In this document: positions 46,293-57,683 of the stretch, piece after piece | Layout: every line of letters starts with the position of its first letter | Position numbering within the stretch: position 1 is the stretch's first letter | NCBI RefSeq assembly: GCF_000340215.1 | Contig: NW_006921532.1 | Span: 11,131,318-11,195,317 of the forward strand | Source: Pseudocercospora fijiensis CIRAD86 | Lineage: Eukaryota; Ascomycota; Dothideomycetes; Mycosphaerellales; Mycosphaerellaceae | Direction of reading: 5' to 3' | DNA: 64,000 bases | Made by a program: the position numbers and the translations under genes | The notes under the pieces: generated by a model | The model's input: the letters and a program-made list of their open reading frames with translations, nothing else | What the model was told of the DNA's origin: nothing | The model's database searches: none

Positions 46293-46660
46293 ATGCCTTT
46301 CGGAAGGTGCGTATGCTGGTCGCAAAGTACTGTTCCATACAATGCTGATGGACTATAGGATGCCGCAGTCGTCCTACTATGACAATCGCAACCGTCCCAC
46401 CGCAGCCCTTTACCGAGCACGACAGCCATATCTCATTCGCAATGCCATAACAGGTCTCTGCATATTCGGCTTTGTGGCATGCATATGTGAGTAAAAGTAC
46501 TGCAGATCTATGGGAAGCAAGATCCTAAGTTGTGTCAGACACGTACACGTTGAAGGCCATCGGCCAGGACGACTTCTCCGACGTGCCTATTCCTGATGCG
46601 CCTGTTGAGCAAGCAGCGGCCCCGCATAGTTCTGTTGTGAGAAGTGCTGGAAAGAAGTAG
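46293..46660 (+). CDS. COA3: Cytochrome c oxidase assembly factor 3 (Coa3), small three-exon gene
   Basis: Inner-membrane protein that with Cox14 binds newly made Cox1 and controls its translation. Exons are 46293-46306, 46359-46486 and 46539-46660, 87 aa, total length divisible by three. Introns are 52 bp (GTGCGT, branch GCTGAT, ATAG) and 52 bp (GTGAGT, branch CTAAG, TCAG). Family features are SSYYDNRNRPTAALYRARQP, one transmembrane helix in RNAITGLCIFGFVACIYTYT, then the conserved AIGQDDFSDVPIP. The first exon is only 14 bp (MPFGR); alternatively translation could start at the ATG at 46360. No larger ORF reveals it, since the exons are short. Confidence 0.82.
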
Positions 46661-47143
46661 ACGCAGAGCACGATGGAGTCGTGATGAGCGGGCTCAAGTG
46701 ATGCAAAAATTAGCGGCATAGAGTGGCGCTCAGGATGGGACAGGTGACATTCGAAGAAGAGCATTATCACAACTGGGGTGGGGGCAGACGGCTTTGAGGA
46801 AGAGTTGTGCAAACCACAATTCGACGAATGGACATGACCTTTCCGCAGCACCCGTAATGAAACGGTCAAGTCGAAAGGGCGCGAGATGGTGCGACCCATT
46901 TACAAACACAGGAGACGCGCTCGAGGCAATGATGAAGACGATATACACATATCCGGGAACATTTGAATTCGATGTGCTCGCTTAGCATGCTATGCGAACA
47001 TGCAAGGTCAGACTCGCGGACATATTGCTCTCACAAAAAATGATGCACAGTGAAAGCATTCATATGGCATCTCCACGCTTCGCGGAGTTGTGTTCTCCGC
47101 TTGAGGGTATGTACACATAACAAAAGGTATTTATGCCACGCTC
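46661..47143. other. Convergent 3' intergenic region
   Basis: 483 bp between COA3 and the complex I subunit gene; nothing else recognised. Confidence 0.45.
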
Positions 47144-47958
47144 TTACGCTCCACTATCCGCCGCAGCAGGCGTGAGCTTCTTGAAGTTCTCTACTGGCTG
47201 CTCTCTCGGCACCTTGTTCTCCTTCAATTGCTGAAGCTTCAAAGCATCTATTTCCGCATGCTCTTTCTCGTACTTTGCGATCAACTCGCTCATATCAGCA
47301 CTTCCGTGGCCAGCGCGGACGTTCCAGGGTGAGGAAGCGTTCAGGATTCTGTGAGGTAGCTCGTGTCAGCTAAAGTTATCCCATCCCCGTGCCTCTGCAC
47401 TCAGCATTGACACATTTAGACATATTCGCGCATACTCAGGATATCTGTGGTCGATCCATCGCTCGCTCTGATTCGTCTCGTTCAGGAAAAGGACGCGGTC
47501 AGCAGCTGCTTGCTGCATAGCTTGTGTGTGAAGATCGTTTCGCTCTGCCCACTTGATCGCGTACTGGGCATATGTATCCTTGATCAAGCGAGTAAAATAT
47601 GGCTGGTCGTTCGTGCCTTGGCCGGTGAACTTGTATATCGCGAGACCGAGAGGGAGAGAGGCCAGAGCAATGAAGAACCCGGCCTGGGAGTACGCTTGTT
47701 AGTCAATGTCCTGCCTGTATGTCCGCCAAGTTCCTTCTGCGCAATCTATCTCTACGCCCTCTCAAGTTCCTCGGCTGGGTAGAAACGTACTCCGAGTGAC
47801 TCGTTCTTGAGCGGTGGATTCTTCTCATGTGCTGCTGTGCCTTCGGAGACGAGTTCTGGTCCATGGTGGTCTCCAGCATATCGTCGCTGCGACTGCCATT
47901 GGATCGGCTGCCGTAACCGCTGCGCAGAGCGTGCGGCTGTTCGCCTGAGTGGTTGCAT
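47144..47958 (-). CDS. NADH:ubiquinone oxidoreductase accessory subunit (fungal 17.8-kDa type)
   Basis: Accessory subunit of respiratory complex I in the mitochondrial inner membrane. Exons on the minus strand are 47958-47791, 47683-47436 and 47348-47144, 206 aa. Introns of 107 bp (GTACGT, branch GACTAAC, CCAG) and 87 bp (GTATGC...CACAG) preserve the frame. The first 30 residues (MQPLRRTAARSAQRLRQPIQ) form an Arg-rich presequence. The helix GFFIALASLPLGLAIYKF follows. Then come YAQYAIKWAERNDLHTQAMQ, AAADRVLFLNE and YPEILNASSPWNVRAGHG, with a charged tail. Assignment to the fungal 17.8-kDa subunit is from remembered sequence, moderately sure. Confidence 0.72.
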
Positions 47959-49401
47959 TGCGTGTAGCTGGTACGATTCTCACGCGATGGCACTGAATCT
48001 GTCGCAGAGGAGCTGCTGCTTCGAAGTGATGTCCAGCGTCCGAGCCGCCAAGCCCAGATTGGGCAGCTTTGCCGAGATGTTTTGCAGTCCTCTTCTGTCC
48101 ACTCCCCTTTCAATCATCTTTACACGCAGCACATGATGACAAAACTATCAGGACTAGAGGTCGTCCGTTACAAGATCTCAAATAAAGACCAGACTTTTGC
48201 AGTCTCTCGACACCAGTGAGACGCATACCGCAAGTGACCGGAATCGAGGACTCTCGATCATGATGGACTCCAAGTTATACACGAATGTTCGTGAGCAATT
48301 GGCAACATCATTCTGAAAGGGGCTCACGCGGGAGGACTCATGTACTTCGCTTCGATCCGTCGCCAAGCAGCAGAAGACATCACGACCAATGTCAGGCAAT
48401 TGGTAAGCGAGGAGTCACGATGGACGTCAAATCCTCAGCCCTACAATAATTGGATATGACATGAGAATTGCTACAGTTGTAGCTGGTGGTCTGACCGAAT
48501 GCCAAGGGAATAGCCGCTCAAAGTTCAGTGGCTGGCACAAATGGCTTGTACAGCTGCAAGGACCAGCCTGGAATCGACACCGACTGCGCCTGAATTCCGA
48601 GCAATCACATCCAGCAAACCCTCAACTTCAAATGTCAATACTCTGATGATGATGATGATGAATCTGGGAGCTGAAGTGATACAGTAGGGGCCTGACGAGG
48701 CGCAGCGAGAATGTGCTGTCGGTCGCTCCGCTAGTGTAAACTTTGCTGAGAAGTGAGCACGACTCTGGCTGAGCGAGGCTTGGAAAGTCCTACGCGCAAA
48801 GGTAACTCGAGCCAGTCTCCGCCAGTAGATCTTCTTCTCTCAAAATATTCACAAGCAGCAGGCTTACTGGGACAAATCATGGCACCTGGTCACTGCAACG
48901 CTGGAAAGGCGCGTGAGGCTGCTCTATCCCCGTCCTGGAAGCTGCCCAAGCATGCTCATAGAGTCATTGCAAGTCCTGCTACCAGGGTGCTTGCAGCCAG
49001 ATGTCTCGTACAGATCACACGAGAAAGCTAAAATCTCTTGCTATAAGGTCGTGCAGATCACCACGTCGACGCGAACGTAGGTAGTATCCGCAGAGTATCT
49101 TACCAACATTCATCGAGCAATCAGTAACAGTCGACCTTTTTTTCAAGAAGAGTTTCCCTTACTGTATCCACGAACATGACGAACAACCTTAACATATATC
49201 ACAAATGGTGTTCAGGTCAGGACACACTACCTGAGCATCCACCGCCCGAACTTCAGGAGCTCCCAACTAATTCCCATCCATACTGGCTTATAGTATGCAT
49301 TTTCCACCTCGGAAGCTCGGAGATATACTGACTATGCATAGCGTTGCCCTACCATCGAGTTCGAGCCAGACTTCAACAGCTCAAACGTCTGCTCTCCCGA
49401 C
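47959..49401. other. 1.4-kb gap
   Basis: Holds the promoter of the complex I subunit and, at the right, that of the bZIP gene. An ATG/GAT microsatellite lies at 48645-48660. No coding region is recognised on either strand. Confidence 0.4.
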
Positions 49402-49798
49402 ATGTCGTATCAACAGCTATCCTTCGATTCACAATTCTGCAACGCAGAAGATTATCTTGACTTCCAGCGAATCGGGACACCTCAACCCACGTTCAAGGAT
49501 GACGACTTAGACGCTGCTTCTCAGGTCAGCATTGAGACTAGTGAAAGAGGATCCAACAAGCACGTTCGAAGAAGGGAACAGAATCGTGCTTCGTACGCCC
49601 TTCCTACTTCTTGTCATAGTGTGCATTGCTGATGTCCCTTCGCCAAGGCAACGAGCATACCGAGATCGTCAGCGAGGCAAGATCGCGGAATTACAAGCCA
49701 ATATCGTTGCGCTCAAGGCCCAGAATGAGAAATTGCAAGCTCGAAATAGTATGCTTGAAGCCACTTCCCAGCGACAGATACCAGATTCGAAGAAATGA
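49402..49798 (+). CDS. Small bZIP transcription factor
   Basis: Putative DNA-binding protein. Exons are 49402-49592 and 49648-49798, 113 aa, joined across a 55-bp intron (GTACGC, branch GCTGAT, CAAG). The splice falls inside the basic region and yields RRREQNRASQRAYRDRQRGK, the fungal bZIP NxxSQRxxRxR pattern. The leucine-zipper-like helix (IAELQANIVALKAQNEKLQA) follows. Only about 60 acidic, Ser/Thr-rich residues precede the basic region and about 25 follow it, so it is very short for a bZIP regulator. It may be a truncated paralogue or have missed upstream exons; the start used is the first ATG in frame (49402). Confidence 0.75.
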
Positions 49799-50579
49799 GT
49801 CGTAACCGGCCGGGGAAAAATTTGACACTGCGTATAACGCACCAAGATCTGAACATGATCAACTCTCAGCACAAAGATGTTGTGACTGCTTCAGTTGCCC
49901 CCGAAAATGGTTATGCAGAAACACGAGATTGCTTCCCAAGCATCTTACCACGCAAGTCATCAATATGCAACTTCAGGACGAAGGCAGGATAGGTACACGA
50001 AATGGTACCTAAGGTGGTCAAGTGCCACAATGTAACGCAGCAAGCAGGAACGAAAGGTCTGTGCGGGAACCCAAGTCATAAAGTAGAACACAACCATCAA
50101 AGACTTGTACACTATTAATGAAGAGCAATCGCCTCGATTGTACGAAGTATCAAAGGTACAGAACCTCATCGCACAATCCTCAAAATTCCACTGGCTATCA
50201 ATCATCTCTTCCTTCCAACAAATCCCGAAACCAAAGACGAGCCAACATCCACCCCATCAACCTCCAACGAACTTAGAAATCTAAACGTCTCCCCGAAGGG
50301 TTCTGCTTTCGAGATCTAACAGCTCTCCAGAAATTCTCCTCGTTCATCTCCCCAAAAGGGTTCTGAACTTGAAGAGTTTCTGTTCTGGTTGAGCGTCGAT
50401 CGTCTGCGTTTGTTCACATATTGTCTTTCTCAACGCTGCTTCGCTTGATTGTCGTTGCTGGGGTTGAAGGGAGGTGCGGTGCCGTTGAGTCCTGGTTGAG
50501 GCGGCGGCGGTTCTTGGTGAAGAACGGGCATGTTCACGTCTGCGTGCAATGCAGCGTGGAATGGTGTCTGATGTTGGTG
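49799..50579. other. Gap between the bZIP gene and the coiled-coil gene
   Basis: About 780 bp with no recognisable gene; 3' ends of both convergent neighbours. Confidence 0.4.
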
Positions 50580-53082
50580 TTACTGGTCAGGCATCGGATG
50601 GTTGCTAGCAGCAGCAACTGCTTCGTCTTCGGCATCTTGGGCACGAGACACCAGGTTCTGGATCTGGTTCTCGTAGCGCTCCTCCTTGACGTCTTCTCCC
50701 AATTCGAAGATCTTGTTGCGAGCGCTGGATAGGTGATCGCGCAGCCAGTTGTTCTGGTTCTGTTCCGGGTATGCCTGCGAGGCGCTTTCGGCGCGGCTCT
50801 CGTTGGCCCAGGTATAGTCGATCTGTGGTGGAGTATAATCATGGATGGCGGTTGTGGAAGTTGCGCATCGGGAACCCATTTGCAATCATCGCGCGCGGTG
50901 CTTTCGGGGCTCCTGGAGGTGGTTGAGGAGCCGTGTGCTCTGCTGTATCTGCCGTACGTGTTCGCTGCCGATACCGCTTGCCCTGTCCTAGAGTGTCGCA
51001 GGTCACTATAACCAGGTCCTCGATTGTGTATACATCCTGAAACTTTGCACCCTTATATTGCCACGACGTGACCCAGCAGTCCAACACCTCGTTGCTTGCT
51101 TCGTGGTCGCTCATGAACCAGTCGGCAAAAGCAAATTGGCGATGGAGTTCTGCTACTCGCTGTTGGTCATTGCTTTTTGTAAACTTCCCTCGTTGCTTTC
51201 TTCTTTTCTGGTGATTGCCGTGGTCTTGAATCTCAAGCTTGTCGCCTTGAGGCGCTTGTGTGAAGCCCTGGGAGTCGGATTGAGTGCTTGAGACATCGTC
51301 ATTCTCAGGTTTGCTCTCCTCATCATCAGGCTTTGAAGATAACCCAGCTGCTGCGTCGGCAGTTTGCTCTGGATTCTTCTTGTCCTGAGCACCGCTCCCA
51401 TTGTCCTTGCTGGCGGTTGTGCTCAACGAACCATTGCTCTTCTCTGTCGAGTCACCTGCATCTTTATCATCTTCGTCTTCACTTCGGTCGCGCTTGTCCT
51501 CGTCATCAACGGCATCACCGGATGATTCTGCTGTGGGCACCATCGTCTTTACTCTCACGCGGAGTTGCCACAATGCGCCATACTTCTTCATCAGGCGCGC
51601 TTCTCGAATCTGTTCACAACGCTTTGCAGGCATTCGACGAGCCAGAACTGCCCAGTCATTGTGCTTTTGCTCCACGCTGCACAGCTCTTTGTTGACCTTG
51701 CCGAGCTCTTGTTGGGTGTTCTCGAGCGACTGCTTCACCTTAGCGAGATTGCTCTCGAGCTGTTGGATAGCCGCCGCGCTCTGACCACTGGCGAGTCTAT
51801 ATCCGTTGCGTTCTTGCTGAATAGAGGCGAGCTGCGCGCGGAGATTCGTGACCTCCATGTCGCTCTCTTGGATCTGCGTCTGCTTCGTTTCGCTGTCGGT
51901 TCTGTGTATATCACATTCGCGCTCTGCCTGCTGAAGCAAGGTGGTCTTGTTATCCAACGACTGCTTTGCCTGCGCGAGATTGCTCTCAAGCTGCTCGGCA
52001 TGAGCCAGACTTTGGTCCTGCTTCTGTTTGGAGTCGCGAAGTTCTTTTTTCGTGGATTCCAGCGAATTGCGCTCCTCCACGAGGCTGGCCTCGAGCTGTT
52101 CGGAGTGAGTTGCTTTCTCCTCAAGCCCCTTCTCAGAGTCATGAAGTTCTTTCTTGGTGGCTTCCATTGAGCTGTTGACCTCCATGAGATTCTTTTCAAG
52201 CTTTCCGACGCAAGCCACGTTCTCCTTGAGCTCCTTTTCGGTGTCGCCAAGCTGGGTTTTCGTGCCGTTCAGAGAAATGTTTGCCTGGGCGAGATCACTC
52301 TCGAGCCGCTTGGCATTCTCTAAGCTCTCATGAAGCTTTTTTTCGGAGTCCTCAAGATGTCCTTTCGTGTCTTCCAGCGAAGTGCTCAGCTCAGCGAGAT
52401 TACTCTCAAGCCTTTCGGCGTGAGCCTTACTCGTCTCGTGCATATGTTTCGAGTCGGAAAGTTGTTGCTTTGTATCATCCAGCGAGCAAATTACCGTCGT
52501 GAAATCGGAGTTTAGCTGTTCAAACTTCTCATCCTTCGCTTCGAGATCCATTTTGCTACGTCGAAAGAGCTGATCTGAGGTGTGAAGGAAGAGTCCAATG
52601 GCCGCAAGCAGTAGTGTAAGAAGGATGGCGATGATACATGTGGCCGGCGAAAGGCCAAAGCTTCCTCCAGAAGCGTGCAGAACACTCGATGACCCATTGC
52701 TGGTCGGATCTAAAACTGAAGCGCCTGGTTGAATGCCTGTAAGGAGAGAGTTGGCATTACCAGCCATGCGCCAAGATGGTACTGCTTGCTTACAGGTAAT
52801 GTGTCCACTCGAGTCGGCACAAGCTGATTGTTGCGAAAAGCCATCATAGTATTCAAGTCGTGTAACTTCGAGTCGGTTGTGAGCCTTTCTATATTCTCGC
52901 TCAGCAATCTCGCGCTTTTCGCGCTCGAAATCTGCGCACAGTTTGTGGCGCTGTATTTCTGCTTGGTGATCGCGCCGCTCTCGGCGCTCTTTTTTGTCGT
53001 TCGCTGTGATCCGCTTGTCTTGGTACTTCGAGGCTCCCCAAGAGACGCTGGTGAGAGCGCCCAAGGCAATGGCAGTCTCCAT
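50580..53082 (-). CDS. Large coiled-coil protein with one membrane segment and tandem 35-residue repeats
   Basis: ORF from ATG 53082 to a stop at 50839, 747 aa; no family recognised. A Lys/Arg-rich N-terminus is followed near residue 155 by one strong transmembrane segment (CIIAILLTLLLAAIGLFL). About 300 residues of coiled coil come next. At least four units of 35 residues begin RLESNLAEL, RLESDLAQA, KLEKNLMEV and QLEASLVEE. After an acidic/Ser linker comes WFMSDHEASNEVLDCWVTSW. Just past the stop, another frame (50838-50580) encodes DYTPPQIDYTWANESRAE and a coding-looking tail ending NHPMPDQ, so the gene may extend through a 1-base frameshift or an unrecognised splice. Confidence 0.7.
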
Positions 53083-53782
53083 GGCGGCGCCTGTTGTGGT
53101 AGCAATCTAGGATGTATTGCGCGCGTATAGCGCCCTGAACAGGATTTGTAGCAAGATGTTTTGTTCGCAAAGTTCGATACTCGGGATGAGCAAGTTGGTG
53201 GTGACCTGAGGTCGGGGCGCGCGTGACGGGTGCTAACGGCGAAGTTTAATTTTCTTGGCGTGTGAGTGAAGTGACCTGCTTCATGATCTGCGCATCATGC
53301 ACCGTAGAATGGCAACAAATCCGCAGATTTGACTAGAAAGAGAGGATCCAGTGCGCAAATAGCACTCGCATGGCAATGGCAGTAGGAATCACGGCCATCA
53401 AAAGGTGCAAATAGATGCGTTTCGTCGTGAATATACAAGCAATCGCGTGCTGCCGCTGTACGAGGACGAGTACGAGGACAAGGGAGTAGGTAGATTACAA
53501 GGAGTATCTCTCGCACGGTCTGGAAATTCCCAAACTTGTCGAAAATTTCTCGAAGCCTCGAATTTTGTCGAATTTGGTCAGGGAGCCCACGCGTTGATAG
53601 CCTACAATTCGGGTCGGGAGTAATGCTGCCACACGTAAGCGAAGTCTTGCCTGCGTCTTACGGAGCTTGCCTGGACTATCGACACGAGGCTCTCTCCACT
53701 CATGAGCGCATCTAGCCTCTCATCATCCCAGAACTCGTCTCCTCGGAGGCGCCATGACAACAGATATCGCATTTTGAGCTAC
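53083..53782. other. Promoter of the coiled-coil gene and 3' end of its neighbour
   Basis: 700 bp, no other recognisable feature. Confidence 0.4.
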
Positions 53783-55509
53783 CTAATTATCCTTGCTTTT
53801 GGCCTGCTGTTTCGTCAGACGAGACTTCTGCCTAGTACTAAGCTCGTACAGCCTTTCGAATGCATCAAAGGAAGCTCCTCCTTGATAGATGTAGTATGAG
53901 AGATCCTGTGGCGTAGCTTCGAACGGCCGGGCAGCAGGTGGCAGTGGAAGAACAGTCCAAAGGCCTTGGTCCTGCCACGTGAAGCAAGCTCGTCTGTTTC
54001 TGAAACATCTTCTGCAAGCATATTTCCTGGCTTGTTCAAGAGTCCAGCTCATATCTGTATGGCCGGAATGATCCCAGACGTAGCAGCAGGCAGTACTACT
54101 ATCCGACAGCGGGTGCAACGCACGTCTTCCCAATTTGGACCTGTTCAGCACCTTCTGCAAAACACCATAGATTGAATTCAGCACTTCATCAGCCATCATG
54201 TTGGGATCGCCAAGTTCAAATGTGCCGTCTGTGGTCCTCTCGATCAGTGGTCTGATGGTCACACCCATCGGAAGCAGCAGATCGTCCCTCAATCTTGTCA
54301 TTGCTGCCGAGGCAGTCTGAGCTGACCAGTCGTCCTCCTGCGTCTCCTCAAGAACGTCCTCCCTTTGTGGAGAACGCTTTAGATCTGAAAACAATGAGGA
54401 CGATTGGGTGGGTTCTCTGACCCTGGTTTCGCACTGCGCAAGAGGGCTAGTGTTCATAGTGACCAACTTGGCAGCTTGTCGACGCAAAAAGGGAGCTTCG
54501 GGCAGAGGTGTACCATGGTCAATGTCCTGCTGGGTGTTGGCCAGTGACTCCGTCAGTGTCGCCTGCTCAGAGGCATCCGCATCGTTCACAGACGTGCTGA
54601 GCGCATGGGCAGTCGTGGAAGGCAGGGCTTGGTCCAAAGCAGAGGTTGCATCATCAGGAGTCTCAAGCATCTGGTCTAGCTTTCGCTTAGAGCCAGGCAT
54701 TGTGGCCGAGGAAGGCGTACCTCCCTCGCTCGCGTATTCATGGACTTCTGGAGATCTCTGCTCCAAGGCCTGCAGCTTTGCGGTAACGCCGGACAGCAGC
54801 GATGGAATGTCTCTCGCCTTGTCAAGCTCGACCGAATTCAGCCTCTGCCTCTTCTGAGTGGGCTCATCGTCTGACGCCGGTTTACCTCGCTTGATATTAC
54901 ATATCGGCCACAACTCTTGCAACTGCTTGTGCTGAGTGTCTAGTTCGTCCTCCTCGCTATTCATGGTATCAGTAAACATGCAGACCACATAATCGATAGA
55001 CCAGGTCCCTACAGCTCTATCACCTGCTCGACATTATCCTCTGCATCTTCGTCTGGCCCGGCCACGGTACTCTTGCACTCATTCTCATCGAAATCATCAT
55101 CAGGGCCGTGATTTTCCATGTACTCATCGAATGCTTTTGCGAGCCTTCTGTTCTTTGACTTGGCACTCGCGTACTTTGCTTGTAGCTCCTTGAACGAGAC
55201 TCTCTGCTGAGCAACCTCTTCGTCACGAGCTCTGAGCGCTCTCTCAAGGGTTGAAACCCTGTCTCGATACTCGTTAAGTCCTTCGTCACGCTTCCTGAGA
55301 GCATCATGAGACTCTCGCCACAGCTCAGTCTTGGATCGCACAGTCTCGTCCTTTTCTCGGAGTAGGCGATCCTTGTCATGAAGAAGTTGGTCGATAAGAT
55401 TGAGGTGAGACCAGGTCATGGTTCCGGCCGGACCAAGAGCATCCGTCGCCGCTGTCGTCTCCCGCTGAGACGGTGATGGTGACGGAAGTGTCATGCGAGT
55501 TGGCTCCAT
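53783..55509 (-). CDS. Coiled-coil protein with C-terminal Cys-rich domain (two-exon model)
   Basis: Two open frames, 55509-55009 and 54979-53783, are best joined as exons 55509-55013 and 54956-53783. The 56-bp intron (GTAGGG, branch CTGAT, ATAG) gives VEQVIELEEDELDTQHKQ in frame, 556 aa. The N-terminal 165 residues are strongly coiled coil (LLHDKDRLLREKDETVRSKT), then acidic. The middle is disordered with KRQR and KRK basic clusters suggesting nuclear location. The C-terminal 120 residues carry CCYVWDHSGHTDMSW and YACRRCFRNRRACFTW, a Cys/His pattern that could bind zinc. I do not know its function. The alternative is two independent genes only 29 bp apart, unusual for fungi. Confidence 0.6.
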
Positions 55510-55860
55510 TTTGTGGGGCAGGGCTTGGAGTCAGGTGGTATTCTGTGCTGATTTGGTGAGGTGGGTAGTCATTGGTGTGGTGATGTTCTGTGAGAGATCA
55601 GGCCAGAAGAAAGGCGGTCTATATCGTTTCCAGAGCGCACGTGCCACGAAGTAAAGGTATACTGAGGAAGTAGCGCGGCCTGCCCCTTCTCTTGTTGAGT
55701 CTCAAGATCCTTCGCTCACCGCTCTCGCACTCGAAAAGTCTTCTGGTCCATAGAAGCGCTCCAGTATCGCAAAGTGTGGCACGTATCATCAAGAGCAAGG
55801 TCTCGACTCCCCCATCCAAGCAATCCAGAAACCTCGGGCGCAGACTTAGTCCTCCAGCAC
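55510..55860. promoter_or_regulatory. Promoter of the 53.8-55.5 kb gene and 3' end of HSK3
   Basis: 351 bp between two minus-strand genes, no other gene visible. Confidence 0.4.
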
Positions 55861-56248
55861 TCATTTACCACCTCCCTCCTTACCCTCAGCATTACCGCTA
55901 CCTTGCACGGTCTCCTCTCCCAGTACCTTGGACGCAGCCATGAACCTGAAGCACGAGTTAGTATATATTCTTCTCGTCCCCAAATCTTGCTCTCCAGCTG
56001 GCAACTCACATTCCTCCAGCATAACCTCCCAAACCCCTTATACCCTCAGCCTGAACAGCCGTCATCCTCATCAAATTCTCCAAATCAGACATATTCGCAG
56101 TCAACTGCGCAAGTTGGGCATGAAGATGGCTCAGCTGTCGCGACTTTGACGCGCTGGTAGGCACAGTTGAGAGTCTCGAGGTAGACTGATTATGCCCAAG
56201 ACTTCGAGCCTGTCCTGGCGTACGTGTAGGATTTGTATTCGTGGACAT
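55861..56248 (-). CDS. HSK3: DASH complex subunit Hsk3
   Basis: Small subunit of the DASH/Dam1 complex, which couples kinetochores to spindle microtubules. Exons on the minus strand are 56248-56010 and 55945-55861, 107 aa, with a 64-bp intron (GTGAGT...TTCAG) giving GGYAGGMFMAASKVLGEE. The hallmark is RQLSHLHAQLAQLTANMSDL followed by ENLMRMTAVQAEGIRGLGGY. The first 35 residues are Ser/Thr-rich and disordered. The C-terminus is a short Gly/Glu tail. It is divergent from the 56411 gene, with about 160 bp between them. Confidence 0.82.
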
Positions 56249-56410
56249 GTTGGCAGCCTATCTTCGCGCAAATCTAGCTGATGTAGTTGACAAAATTGAA
56301 GACGTGAAGTCCAAAACGCGACCTCTCCACGCCAAGCCTTGCCATCCAGCAACAACATCCCATCAAAACCCTCCCAATCATCATCAGCGATAAGAACAAC
56401 AACCTTCAGA

Positions 56411-56788
56411 ATGTCCTCAAATAAATTCCGCCTCTACGCGACAACAGGCGCCGTAGCAGCAATAACCGCAACAGGAGCCTGGTACGGAGCAGGAATCAAC
56501 ATACGACAAGAATTCAAACAAGTAAGTAAGCGTCCTCCCCAACCACCTTCCTCTTCCCCTACAACACCTCATTCCCTCTCACTAACCCTTCCCTCTTCTC
56601 TCCTCCAGCAACAAAAAGAAATCTCCCAAACCCTAGTTCCAGACCCCGAACAAAAATTATCCCAATTAGAAACCTCCAAGAAAAAACTCCTTCAACAACG
56701 CGAAGAATTACAAAAGAAAATCGAGAAATTGGAAGCGGGGAAATCTTTATCTGAAGGAGGGAATGGAAGGATTTTGCCGGAGAGATGA
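56411..56788 (+). CDS. Small single-pass membrane protein with coiled coil
   Basis: 96-aa protein, exons 56411-56521 and 56609-56788. The 87-bp intron (GTAAGT, branch CTAAC, CCAG) is a multiple of three and stop-free, so the whole region also reads as one ORF. The N-terminus contains a short hydrophobic Gly/Ala helix (TTGAVAAITATGAWYGAGI), followed by a charged coiled coil (KKKLLQQREELQKKIEKLEA). Many ascomycetes carry proteins of this layout, but I cannot assign a function. Size and topology resemble small mitochondrial inner-membrane proteins, which is only an inference. Confidence 0.72.
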   Translation: MSSNKFRLYATTGAVAAITATGAWYGAGINIRQEFKQVSKRPPQPPSSSPTTPHSLSLTLPSSLLQQQKEISQTLVPDPEQKLSQLETSKKKLLQQREELQKKIEKLEAGKSLSEGGNGRILPER

Positions 56789-57683
56789 GATGACGAGGGA
56801 TGATGATGAGAGGAAGAAAAGACTGTGCTAGAGTGTGCTAGACTTTTTTTTTAACTGGACTGGACTTCACTGGACTGGACTGGACTGGATTGGCAGCGAA
56901 AAGGTTTCTTGGTGGCGAGGAAAGTAGGCATGCATGTATGCATATATCTAACGTGTGGATCCGGAGACTTTGATGAAGATGAATGGCCACAGCATAATTC
57001 TTGCATCGTCGAATGCTGGCGGTACGAAGTGTTGCGATATGATCACGATTGAAAGATGTCTTTTCTCATGGCATGCACAGTTACCACGCTCGCAAGGCTC
57101 AATGCCGGCAGGAGGCAGGGAAGAAGGCAAAGAAAAGACTTGTCCGAATATCTGGAGTTCTTGGAGAAATACTTCAGACTTAGATGTATAATAATACATG
57201 TCACATGGACGAAGCTATCTGTCGCAGCCGTACAGACCAAGAGGCTTCCGCGCCCTGGGGGAAGAGGAGAATGTCATCGGATCATCAAGCCTCTCCGTAT
57301 TACTAGTGATGGCTTTTGTACGTGGTACTCAGCACAGCAAAAGCAGCAGCTAAAAGACCTTCAGAAGTCTCGCATCAAAAAACCCGAGTCATAACCATGA
57401 GCACCGTAAAAGAGGTAATCGCCGCCAGAGTACACAGCTGATCTTCGACGCCTCGCAACGCCAAGATCGCCGTCCACGCATCCCTTCCTGAAGTTGACGA
57501 ATGCCGCTGATGACCGTCCATAGTCAGTCACTTGTCCCAGTCGCTTTGCGTAACTGTCCTTTCCGTGGTCTTGTGTGTCATGATCATCTGCCGTTGTGTC
57601 CTTAGCATGCATGTTTATTCGACGAGCTGCGCTTTGGTGTCAACGGTATGACCGTCGTATTGTGGCATCTCATCGCGAGCTTC
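56789..57683. other. Convergent 3' intergenic region
   Basis: About 900 bp. A GGACT/TGGAC pentamer run lies at 56855-56892. No gene is recognised in the remainder. Confidence 0.45.
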
